A DNA stretch of 18,692 nt from CAYWGR01 sp964458015 (lineage in GTDB: Bacteria; Planctomycetota; Planctomycetia; Pirellulales; Thermoguttaceae): contig CAYWGR010000108.1 in assembly GCA_964458015.1 (NCBI GenBank), forward strand, positions 1 to 18,692. The letters are read 5' to 3'. Both the position numbers and the translations under genes were made by a program. Below, one piece after another: positions 7,745 to 15,001 of the stretch. Numbering within the stretch: the first letter of the stretch is position 1; every line of letters begins with the position of its first letter. The notes beneath the pieces were generated by a model, which was given only the letters and a program-made list of their open reading frames with translations, had not been told where the DNA came from and ran no database searches.

Positions 7745-9859
7745 TTATTGTGCTAAGAGAACCGCCGCGGAATCCTTTGCCAAATGTAATGTAACCAGCG
7801 TGTTGTTGTCTTCAAATTTCGTCTTAACGGCCGCTCCCGACAAAATATCAACGACGCTTCCAAAGTTTCCTTGAAAGCCAACGGTTACTTCATCGTCGTT
7901 GCCCCAATTGGTCAGAATGGCAATACGTTTATCAGACGCAACCATGCCCCGAAACACGATTCGCTCCGATCCTGATTTCACTTGCACGGGCAGCCGAGAA
8001 CTGGCAGTGCGTGCCTGGGCTGAAATCCATTGCCTGGCTCCCGGATCCGATCGTCGGAAGTAGCCCAACGACAAGGCTGTTGCAAAATAAATGGCCTCGC
8101 CTTTGCCAAATCGCTTTCGCGTGGCAATAGGCTGCTTATCGGGAGCATGGAGTAAAACATCCGCGTCGAGGAGGGTTAAACGTAGTCTCCACAGTTCGCC
8201 GCCTTTGTCGCCTTTCTCGGACAATGAGAAGGGGGCTTCAACGGGGGCGATATCGTGCAACTGAAAGCCGAAAACATCGGTCAATTCACCAGGCGCCTTC
8301 GACGCAACATTGCCGCACTCGTCTTTCCATCCGAGTAGTCCGTCGGCCCAAACCGTTCCGCCCTGTTCCACGTAACGGCGAATGGCAGCCGCTACTTGCC
8401 GGTCCATGGCATAGCAGTGGGGTAAATACAGCACGTCATAACGGGCGGCGGCTCCGCTTCGGAGTTCGTCAATATCCAAAAAGTCGGCCGGGATGTGGCT
8501 TGCCTGTAATGCGCGATGGCAGCCCCAGAGCGATAGCAACGCATCTTTTCGATGTCCCTCAAGATCGTTGATCAGCAGCGTCTCGCGATTGTAAAGGATA
8601 GCGACGTTCGAAGGCTGCGGTACGGCGCACTCAATCGCGGGGTTGCGTCGCACGGTTTCCGCAAATGCCCGAACAGCTTTCAGCCGATTCGATGGCGTTC
8701 CGTCCATGGCAATCAATCCCCACTCGCCCCCCTCGCGTCCTTGAGTGCGCGGATGCCAAGACCAAAAGATCGTCCCCCTGGCTCCGGCTCCGATGGTGTC
8801 CCATAGCCAGCGGGTGTATTCGTACGGCGTCGGATTCATCGCAATACTGCCCGTATGGATGGTGGGGCCGCCCTGCAACTCCGTTACCCACCAGGGCCGC
8901 GTCTTGCTGATGCTTCGCAACACATCGAGAGTGCAACCGAATGCAAAACCGAAATCTTCCCGGCGAAAATCCTCGAAATGCCATGCCGGATGAATCGACG
9001 CGCCGACGAAATCGGACGTCTTCGCTTCTTTCCAAAAATCTCGGCCGAGAGTCGCTAGATTGCTCAGAAGCCCTGCCGGATTGATATGCGTAGGATGCGT
9101 CGGATCGATTTTCTTCACCTGCTGGCCGATCCATTCGAGTTGATCGCACAAGTTCTGGATATTGAACTCTTTCCAATCGAGGTAGGCCACATAATCCGAC
9201 CAGCCGCTGTCTCCCCACACCGGCCCAGACGGCAATTCCGCGAAGCTCTGAATCGGGCGGAACCAACGCTTATTCAATTGCTCGACCGAGCCGTATTTCC
9301 GCTTCAGCCACTCGCCGAATCGTGCCATCGAGGCCGGCGTGAAATACTCCGGCAATCCCGGCTCGTTCATCAGAAGCCAACAGCCCTGCGCGGGATGGCT
9401 TCGATAACGTCCCGCGACTTTTTCGATGTAAACCGCGGCGTGCTTGCGACGTTCCGGCTCGTTGAGGTTTGTTCGACTATGATAGAAGGGCGTTTGTGCA
9501 ACCCAGCCCGGCGGGTCTTCGGCGCAAAGGGTCGCGACGATCTTGATGCCATTTGCCGCCGCCGCATCATAGACCCAGTCGTAGACATGAAAATCCCATT
9601 GGCCCGGCACCCGCTCCAGGTCGTCCCAGATAAAGAATACCCGAGCCAGGGTCAGCCCGTGTTCCTTCATCAACTGAAAGTGCCGTTGAATGCTCTCTTG
9701 CGTCTCCGTGCGGTTGATAAAGAACTCCGTGCCAAGTTGGAAACGGGACTGGGCCTCCGCCAGTCGGGCCGCGACGCCCGGAGCCGTTGGCTGGTCCTGA
9801 TCGGATACTGCGCCGGCCGCACTGACGAGGAGGAAGAGGAACGAGGCTGAAATAGACAT
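7745..9859 (-). CDS. GH42-like beta-galactosidase, secreted
   Basis: The 704-residue protein has a signal peptide (about 1-17) and the GH42 layout. A TIM barrel (about 40-400) holds LARVFFIWDDLERVPGQWDF near the start, LLMNEPG with the acid/base E166, and WWVTELQGG with the nucleophile E327. A trimerisation-like Rossmann domain follows (about 415-560; VAILYNRETLL, YDVLYLPHCYAMDRQVAAAI, VEQGGTVWADG), then a C-terminal beta domain. Both catalytic glutamates are present, so hydrolysis of beta-D-galactosides (or related beta-glycosides) is expected. GH42 enzymes are mostly cytoplasmic, and the export signal fits its secreted neighbours. No good ribosome binding site precedes the ATG at 9859, so a slightly different start or leaderless-like initiation is possible. 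It follows the DUF4838 gene by 93 bases. Confidence 0.84.
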   Translation of the reverse strand: MSISASFLFLLVSAAGAVSDQDQPTAPGVAARLAEAQSRFQLGTEFFINRTETQESIQRHFQLMKEHGLTLARVFFIWDDLERVPGQWDFHVYDWVYDAAAANGIKIVATLCAEDPPGWVAQTPFYHSRTNLNEPERRKHAAVYIEKVAGRYRSHPAQGCWLLMNEPGLPEYFTPASMARFGEWLKRKYGSVEQLNKRWFRPIQSFAELPSGPVWGDSGWSDYVAYLDWKEFNIQNLCDQLEWIGQQVKKIDPTHPTHINPAGLLSNLATLGRDFWKEAKTSDFVGASIHPAWHFEDFRREDFGFAFGCTLDVLRSISKTRPWWVTELQGGPTIHTGSIAMNPTPYEYTRWLWDTIGAGARGTIFWSWHPRTQGREGGEWGLIAMDGTPSNRLKAVRAFAETVRRNPAIECAVPQPSNVAILYNRETLLINDLEGHRKDALLSLWGCHRALQASHIPADFLDIDELRSGAAARYDVLYLPHCYAMDRQVAAAIRRYVEQGGTVWADGLLGWKDECGNVASKAPGELTDVFGFQLHDIAPVEAPFSLSEKGDKGGELWRLRLTLLDADVLLHAPDKQPIATRKRFGKGEAIYFATALSLGYFRRSDPGARQWISAQARTASSRLPVQVKSGSERIVFRGMVASDKRIAILTNWGNDDEVTVGFQGNFGSVVDILSGAAVKTKFEDNNTLVTLHLAKDSAAVLLAQ

Positions 9860-9901
9860 GGTTTTGTTAATCCCAATGTATTGTGAATCGTGGATTGATA
9901 C

Positions 9902-9936
9902 AGATCTTAATGATCTACATCATATACTCCGAGTCA
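9902..9936 (-). promoter_or_regulatory. dyad and shared motif upstream of the GH42-like gene
   Basis: AGATC-TTAAT-GATCT (9902-9916) is an inverted repeat with 5-bp arms, and TGACTCGGA (complement of 9928-9936) lies 12 bases further upstream. This 93-base gap is the longest within the enzyme cluster and could hold an operator or an internal promoter. No convincing -10/-35 pair was found. Confidence 0.28.
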
Positions 9937-9952
9937 ATGATATAGTTCAAAA

Positions 9953-12331
9953 CTACCGTGGCTCCACAAAAACGATACGTTCCACCATGATGCTGCTTTC
10001 CTTGGCGGATCCCGGCACATAATCCGGCCCTTGAAACTTCACCGACATATATGCGTCATAACTGGATCCCGGCGGGAAAATCCTGGTTAAATCACAGTTG
10101 ATTTCCTTGGTATTGGTTCCATGGAAATAGGCGCTTGAATAGTAACGCGCATTCAAATCATTCTTGACATCGACGAAATTCACGCGTCCGATTTTCAGCA
10201 AGTGATATTTCTCATCTTGGGGGATGTCGATGGTCTTCACCTCCTTGGCGCAGAGCACTTTCTTCTCTTTCCAGTCATAAATTTCAAAACGGGTGGAACC
10301 GTTTTGGGTCCTGTCCGGTGCCTCCTTGCCCAAGGCGATCGCTTTTCCGCCAATGGCTTCCGGGTCTTCAACGATTTTGGCTCGGTTCTTATCCCTTCGG
10401 AAACTGGCCCACGGCAGATCGACGATACGCCGATCTTTGAACTCGGACGGAGGTTCGATCGCAAGGATATTGTTTTCAAATCGCCTAACGGCGTTCTCCC
10501 GGTTGGAAAGACTTTCCTTGCGGAATGTCTGGGTGTCCGGATCGGGAAAGTAATAGTCGATTGCGGCGAGCGATTCCTCGCTAAATTGTTGGATCAGCTT
10601 GGATCCGTCAAACTGTTTCCCCACGCCATCCAGATTGCGCCATCGCATCAACAGGCCGGCGAGAATCGGAATTCGTTCGCGGCGAATGTTGGCGGTGCGT
10701 TTCGCATCGCCATCGACAAGCGTTTCCGCACGATCAAGCAGCCCCAGCGTTGTCTTGAAATAATTCAAATCCAGATAGGGACGCACCGAGACGTCCACTA
10801 GTCCGATTGGCTCTTTGTTTTCATTTTGCCGTTTTTCCATGTACGCAAGCAGTTCTTTCATCGTGGGGGCCGCTTTTCCATAAAAGCCGTTCATAAATTC
10901 ATCGATTACAGGCTGGGCCAGCCGATCGGGATTCTGCAGCAGCTTATAACCGAGATAGCGTTTCAATCCGAAGAAACTGATATAGTTGGAATTTTCGCAT
11001 TCGGCAAAATAGTCTTTGACATTTCGTGCCTTATAAAATGCCATGTCGGGCTGAAGCCTGCTTATGTTCACATAAGGCTCCGAATCCGGAGGATACATAA
11101 TCCAGTAGTCCCAGATTGCCACATTGGCTGCTTTTGCGCCCCAGCTTTCGATCAAATCGCGACACCACTTATTGTCAGGATTCGTCAGTTCCCGCATGTC
11201 GTCGCGAACTCCTCCATTGTAACCGTATCCCCCAATCGCCATATGAATGATTACATTGTCTACCGGTGTGATATGCTTGGGCGGTTTGATGGAATAGCCA
11301 TAAGCAAAAGTGCGGATGCAAATGTCGGGGTACTCTTTCTTAATGTTCACGGCAATGTCATTGATGAAATCCAGAAGCGGGCCGCTGGGCGAACCCTCCC
11401 GCTCCGCCAGCCTTTTGCATTTGTCGCAAACGCAATAGTCATGGTTGTCATTATGGCTGAGGTCGTAGACCGTAGGAGCCGGATATCCGGCAGTCGCCGC
11501 CTCCCTGCGATCCTGCGCGATAAACTCCTTCAGGGCAGACAGGACGCGAAGCCTTGCCTCGGGGTGGGTCATGCATATTTGTCCCGGTCCTTCACCGCTT
11601 GTCGCAATCAAGCGTTTCCCTTCAAGATTCAAAGAATACAGTTCGCTCGATGTCTTTGGCCATGACTGGGTGTAGCTATAAAAGGTGTGATGCTGGCATG
11701 GTCGCCCAATTTTAAAGGACCATCCATAATCGGCTTGAACGTAGGTCGTTCCCTTATTTCTAGCCTTAAAAACCCAGGATCGCGGATACCAGTCAAGCAG
11801 GTCGAAAATCTGGCGATTGCGGAAATAGGGATGGTTTTGAATATTCAATGCCGGAATTGTCAGCCGAGAAACGGTGGGGATTACTTCATTGTTCTCATCC
11901 AACCAATGGCAACCGATATTGTTTTCAAGAAACTCGTAGACCGCGTAGAGCGTTCCGCGCGGCCGACCACCGCCAAGAATCAGACTGCCATCGATCGTTG
12001 TCCTTATCACCCATTCCTCTTGGCCCAGTTTACTGAAATCAATGCCATGGGTCGCGGCGTAATTCGTCTGCCCCACATAGACGGCCTTGCTGCCGGCTGG
12101 GATTTTACTTTCCTCCACGATTTTGAACTCCGCGCCAGTTGCCGCCTTCAGATACTTGACCAGTTCGTTTGCCGCGGTAACCTCTGCGAGGATTGGCGAT
12201 TGCGCCACTACAATGCTATAGGAAGTATTACCATCAGAACTCAAAGTGATATCCGAAGCCAACAGTTCAATACCACAATACAGCAACATGCCTATAATTC
12301 CAATAATGCTCCGGAACAATGTTACTTGCAC
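9953..12331 (-). CDS. DUF4838 domain protein with GH67-type N-terminal domain, secreted
   Basis: The 792-residue product starts with a hydrophobic export segment (about 7-25). An alpha-glucuronidase-type N-terminal domain follows (about 28-165; AANELVKYLKAATGAEF and LILGGGRPRGTLYAVYEFLE are diagnostic). Then comes the DUF4838 TIM barrel (about 215-480) with LSHNDNHDYCVCDKCKRLAE (C300, C302, C305) and a conserved FIN helix after it. A C-terminal beta domain closes the protein. DUF4838 proteins are predicted glycoside hydrolases of the GH20/67/84-like group, found in polysaccharide loci; the substrate is not established. The start codon is GTG, chosen because TAGGAGAG lies four to five bases upstream. 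It is the first gene of the enzyme set and has a 342-base leader region. Confidence 0.85.
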   Translation of the reverse strand: MQVTLFRSIIGIIGMLLYCGIELLASDITLSSDGNTSYSIVVAQSPILAEVTAANELVKYLKAATGAEFKIVEESKIPAGSKAVYVGQTNYAATHGIDFSKLGQEEWVIRTTIDGSLILGGGRPRGTLYAVYEFLENNIGCHWLDENNEVIPTVSRLTIPALNIQNHPYFRNRQIFDLLDWYPRSWVFKARNKGTTYVQADYGWSFKIGRPCQHHTFYSYTQSWPKTSSELYSLNLEGKRLIATSGEGPGQICMTHPEARLRVLSALKEFIAQDRREAATAGYPAPTVYDLSHNDNHDYCVCDKCKRLAEREGSPSGPLLDFINDIAVNIKKEYPDICIRTFAYGYSIKPPKHITPVDNVIIHMAIGGYGYNGGVRDDMRELTNPDNKWCRDLIESWGAKAANVAIWDYWIMYPPDSEPYVNISRLQPDMAFYKARNVKDYFAECENSNYISFFGLKRYLGYKLLQNPDRLAQPVIDEFMNGFYGKAAPTMKELLAYMEKRQNENKEPIGLVDVSVRPYLDLNYFKTTLGLLDRAETLVDGDAKRTANIRRERIPILAGLLMRWRNLDGVGKQFDGSKLIQQFSEESLAAIDYYFPDPDTQTFRKESLSNRENAVRRFENNILAIEPPSEFKDRRIVDLPWASFRRDKNRAKIVEDPEAIGGKAIALGKEAPDRTQNGSTRFEIYDWKEKKVLCAKEVKTIDIPQDEKYHLLKIGRVNFVDVKNDLNARYYSSAYFHGTNTKEINCDLTRIFPPGSSYDAYMSVKFQGPDYVPGSAKESSIMVERIVFVEPR

Positions 12332-12359
12332 AAATCTCTCCTATAAAAAGTCAGTAGTT

Positions 12360-12400
12360 CCAAATTTGGGATTATGATAGGAATCCAGCCTAATCCGAGT
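12360..12400 (-). promoter_or_regulatory. palindrome CCAAATTTGG and ACTCGGA motif upstream of the DUF4838 gene
   Basis: The perfect palindrome (12360-12369) is 29-38 bases upstream of the GTG start, and the ACTCGGA core shared with two downstream genes is 31 bases beyond it. The arrangement could be an operator with an upstream activation site. Confidence 0.28.
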
Positions 12401-12566
12401 TGCACCAGGGGCTCCCATGATCGTGGCAATGCAAAACTCAAAAGCAATTGTCTTCACGAATCGTAACATGTGAACTTACCGCCGATCTCGGCGCCAGTGT
12501 CAGACTGCATGCCACGACACTCATCCAGAGACTGCCCGCTGTTACAACTGAATGTGGAAACCTCAT

Positions 12567-12590
12567 ACAAAACAACTCCCTTGTGAGGGA
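12567..12590 (-). terminator. intrinsic terminator candidate after the lipoprotein gene
   Basis: On the - strand TCCCT-CACA-AGGGA forms a 5-bp stem and is followed by GTTGTTTTGT. It lies about 85 bases past the lipoprotein stop. The stem is short and the T-run is interrupted, so it is only a weak candidate, but the position between the two gene sets is sensible. Confidence 0.32.
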
Positions 12591-12673
12591 TAATAGGAAC
12601 GCAATAATGATATCGAGAGCCTCACATCGGCAACGACCGAATCAAGTAGTGAGGCGATTCACTGTGGAGTGAT

Positions 12674-13129
12674 TTATGGCTGGTAGGAAAGCGGAAAGTC
12701 GATAATACTGGCACGATCGCCAACCGTGGCTCTTAAAATCGTTTTGTCTCTCATGCTATACTTGGCGGGCAATATCTGCTTGGCCGGTGAGTTGATCGGA
12801 GCAACCGTGGAGTCTAGGGAGAGGTCAGAGCCGTCGGGCATGACCATCTTGGTAACGACAATACGATATTCGCCTGGCGTTGCTCCTTTATCGCCGGATC
12901 TTGTCTTTAATTCATATTTACCAGCCTTGTCGGAATAGCCATTAGCGCCCGTGCCGCGAGTAGACCCCGTCGGAACAAAGGACACCGTCGCACCGGAAAG
13001 TGGTTTTCCATTTAACGTTATAGTACCGTCGACTGTCGCCAGCTTTGGCATATTTGAATCATTTCTACTGCATCCGACTATCAGGACGACTAAACACAAC
13101 CACTCAAGATGTACGGCACAATTTCGCAT
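12674..13129 (-). CDS. small lipoprotein with carboxypeptidase-regulatory/transthyretin-like domain
   Basis: The frame is open further upstream, but the ATG at 13129 is preferred. AAGGA lies about 9 bases before it, and the product then starts with a clean lipoprotein signal (LVVLIVGC, lipid-bearing Cys20). The 151-residue product contains VDGTITLNGKPLSGATVSFVP (split: VDGTITLNGKPLSG and ATVSFVPTG), a hallmark of the small beta-sandwich found in many planctomycete lipoproteins. GKYELKT and PGEYRIVVTK follow as later strands. Such proteins usually follow a DUF1559 gene, as here (19 bases after its stop). The function is unknown; the likely location is the cell envelope. Confidence 0.85.
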   Translation of the reverse strand: MRNCAVHLEWLCLVVLIVGCSRNDSNMPKLATVDGTITLNGKPLSGATVSFVPTGSTRGTGANGYSDKAGKYELKTRSGDKGATPGEYRIVVTKMVMPDGSDLSLDSTVAPINSPAKQILPAKYSMRDKTILRATVGDRASIIDFPLSYQP

Positions 13130-13148
13130 GAAAGGGATTCCTTGGGAC

Positions 13149-14150
13149 TTAAGGGATCGTGACGACTTCTCCATCGGCCATGGCCGACATCCGTTCGAGA
13201 ATGACACTGTCCGTGTTTTCGTTCAAAAAGTGGATCGAGCCGTCGGCCAACATGACGTGTGCGCCGCCCGGATGCAAGCTGCCCATCGAGGCCCAATTTC
13301 CCAGACGTCCCGGCGTCGCGCCGCTGTGCTGCATCCACCAGTCGTTGATGCCGAAGGCGCCGACATCAATGCCCACCATCACCCATGCCCGATACCCCCA
13401 GGCGGGACATATCCCGTTCCACACGTCATAAAGCGTTTCGGCCATTGCGATAGTGTTTGAGGCGCCATCCCGCACGGTGGCAACTTGACAACTGCTATTC
13501 TCTCCAAACATCCGCCGGGTGCCAACACTTGCCCGCGACCAGTAGTTGCATTCCGACCACCCGGCATAATTCGCACAAAAATCGTAGTTAGTCTTAGCGC
13601 CCTTAAAACCGCTGCCTGGCTTGACGCTGTAATACTGAGCGCCGTCCTCAATATAGGGTTCACCGCTATCGGAAGGGCAACTAAATACGGATAATCGCGT
13701 CGAGACTACCTGTGCATTGCCGCTGGCGACCGGATCGCCGGCCAGTGTCCCCGTCGAAGCTCCGCCGCCGGAAGGTGCACCGGTCATCAAGGTGCAAGCA
13801 CACTGTTTTTGGTTATACGAGTCATACAAAGGCATCTGTTCCAAGTAGGGCAGAAGCATCAACAGGCCGCTGACGTTATGAATCGTTTTATCGCCGTACT
13901 GTGGATTTCCGCACCAGCCATAGGCAATCCCGGCCGGCGGAAAGCATCCATGCGTCGTGTGATATCCGTGCAGAGCCACGCCGAGTTGCTTCAAGTTGTT
14001 TCCGCATTGCAGCCGCCGTGCCGCCTCACGTGCCGATTGCACTGCCGGAAGTAACAATGAAATCAGTATGCCGATGATCGTGATGACGACCAGAAGCTCC
14101 ACCAAGGTAAATGCAAATTTCGGGATGGTGGATGGTTGGTTTACGCGCAT
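13149..14150 (-). CDS. DUF1559 protein with prepilin-type N-terminus
   Basis: The 333-residue product has FAFTLVELLVVITIIGILIS at residues 12-31, a type IV pilin/pseudopilin signal in which Glu18 is position +5 after cleavage. The residue before the cleavage site is Ala13 rather than the usual Gly. AREAARRLQCGNNLKQLG and FPPAG follow, then the DUF1559 body, and near the end HPGGAHVMLADGSIHFLNE, the typical H-x-DG tail. An in-frame ATG exists 15 bases upstream (14165) but has no ribosome binding site, while AAGGTGA stands before the ATG at 14150. DUF1559 proteins are massively expanded in planctomycetes; their role is unclear. It follows the PEP-CTERM gene by 97 bases. Confidence 0.92.
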   Translation of the reverse strand: MRVNQPSTIPKFAFTLVELLVVITIIGILISLLLPAVQSAREAARRLQCGNNLKQLGVALHGYHTTHGCFPPAGIAYGWCGNPQYGDKTIHNVSGLLMLLPYLEQMPLYDSYNQKQCACTLMTGAPSGGGASTGTLAGDPVASGNAQVVSTRLSVFSCPSDSGEPYIEDGAQYYSVKPGSGFKGAKTNYDFCANYAGWSECNYWSRASVGTRRMFGENSSCQVATVRDGASNTIAMAETLYDVWNGICPAWGYRAWVMVGIDVGAFGINDWWMQHSGATPGRLGNWASMGSLHPGGAHVMLADGSIHFLNENTDSVILERMSAMADGEVVTIP

Positions 14151-14215
14151 AATGTCACCTTGCATGGAATAAAATCATTGGAATGGCGGATAGCGACATG
14201 GCAGCATGTCTGCTA

Positions 14216-14243
14216 CATCCACTATCCACCATCCAAGATCCAA
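14216..14243. repeat. four degenerate 7-bp tandem repeats
   Basis: CATCCAC, TATCCAC, CATCCAA and GATCCAA follow one another without a gap just after the PEP-CTERM stop codon. The unit is ATCCA with variable flanks. A second, different 7-bp repeat occurs in the FecR/LamG gene (16581-16622). Confidence 0.7.
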
Positions 14244-14247
14244 CATT

Positions 14248-14901
14248 CTACTTCCGCTTCCGCCAAGCGTAGGCCAGCAGGCTAAATAGCCCACACGATA
14301 ACAGTATAATCATTGATGGCTCGGGAACTGTACTACCTAACAATAATTCGCGCCCGCCAGGATTAGCTGACCCCGCAGCGTCCGACGAATTCAATCTTGC
14401 CAAAACGTACTGCCCTGTGTGTGAACCGGTGAAATCATACTGAACGAGTCCATCCGCTTGACTAATGATCAGAGTCTCGTCCGTCGCGCGATTCGGAATG
14501 GTCGCCGGATAGCTCGCGGTAAAGGCTGAGTCGCCAAACCAAAGATCGATGCTGTCCACCCAGTCCGTATACAGATGTTGCCCTGCTTCGTACCAAAACG
14601 ATGCTCGCTGGCAGTACACCATGGTAGTGAACGTGTGGGACGAACCAAAGTCCATTGAAACCGTTGGGCTCATATCGCCACTGTTTCCATTGCATGCATA
14701 CTGGCCTCCGACATTGTCTGATGTGCCGATGTCGGCGACCGTTACACTGCCATCAAACAAGCCGTCCACAGTAAGGCCGCTGGAATCACTGGATGCCGAG
14801 AACGAAGTGGGCTTGTAAAGTGATATGGAATCGGCCCGCGCCAACTCGGAAACGACTGCGATGCCCAACACAAACATGACCACAACGGAAAAACGCTTCA
14901 T
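14248..14901 (-). CDS. PEP-CTERM surface protein with a discoidin-like module
   Basis: The start at 14901 is chosen because AGGAGGTG precedes it by four to five bases; a longer frame to 14940 has no such site. The 217-residue product has a signal peptide (about 1-23), one beta-rich module (27-190) and a PEP-CTERM sorting tail (VPEPSMIILL, membrane helix, then WRKRK at the end). PEP-CTERM proteins are processed by an exosortase and placed on the cell surface; no exosortase is in the window. The module closely matches residues 554-714 of the FecR/LamG protein encoded just upstream: LFDGSVTVADIGT against LIDGSATAADIGT, VSMDFG in both, SIDLWF against TIKLWF, GQYVLARL against AQYVLAQL, and ELLLG in both. 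It is best described as discoidin/F5-8C-like, probably ligand binding. Confidence 0.88.
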   Translation of the reverse strand: MKRFSVVVMFVLGIAVVSELARADSISLYKPTSFSASSDSSGLTVDGLFDGSVTVADIGTSDNVGGQYACNGNSGDMSPTVSMDFGSSHTFTTMVYCQRASFWYEAGQHLYTDWVDSIDLWFGDSAFTASYPATIPNRATDETLIISQADGLVQYDFTGSHTGQYVLARLNSSDAAGSANPGGRELLLGSTVPEPSMIILLSCGLFSLLAYAWRKRK

Positions 14902-14961
14902 CGCACACCTCCTAAATGGAAAGAATGAAACAAATTGCAATACTACTTCAAGTGGGATTTA

Positions 14962-14976
14962 CTGCCGCCACGGCAG
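14962..14976 (-). promoter_or_regulatory. stem-loop between the FecR/LamG and PEP-CTERM genes
   Basis: CTGCCG-CCA-CGGCAG is a perfect 6-bp GC-rich stem with a 3-base loop, placed 25 bases after the FecR/LamG stop codon. No T-run follows on the - strand. It may set relative transcript levels through partial attenuation or end protection. Confidence 0.45.
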
Positions 14977-15001
14977 ATTGCATAACCAACGCTGCCAAAA
15001 A

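Larger units (their letters stand above)
12332..12673 (-). other. intergenic region upstream of the enzyme operon
   Basis: No gene is visible here. It holds a terminator candidate for the lipoprotein gene (12567-12590), a 10-bp perfect palindrome CCAAATTTGG (12360-12369), the motif ACTCGGA (complement of 12394-12400) and the ribosome binding site of the DUF4838 gene. A separate promoter for the enzyme operon probably lies here, although no strong -10/-35 pair stands out. Confidence 0.55.

Noticed and set aside
8631..9850. Overlapping frames of 211 and 254 residues on both strands within the GH42-like gene
   Set aside because: The GH42 frame carries both catalytic motifs; the others are compositional shadows.
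10826..11665. 279-residue + strand frame opposite the DUF4838 gene
   Set aside because: The translation has no recognisable domain and mirrors the codon structure of the DUF4838 gene.
12332..12673. Riboswitch or CRISPR-like repeat in the enzyme operon leader
   Set aside because: Only short palindromes were found; there is no repeated spacer structure and no recognisable aptamer core.
13130..13207. Longer N-terminus for the lipoprotein
   Set aside because: It would overlap the DUF1559 gene end and bury the lipobox; the ATG at 13129 has AAGGA at proper distance.
14902..14940. Longer N-terminus for the PEP-CTERM protein (MQFVSFFPFRRCA)
   Set aside because: The downstream ATG at 14901 has a near-perfect ribosome binding site and gives a clean signal peptide.
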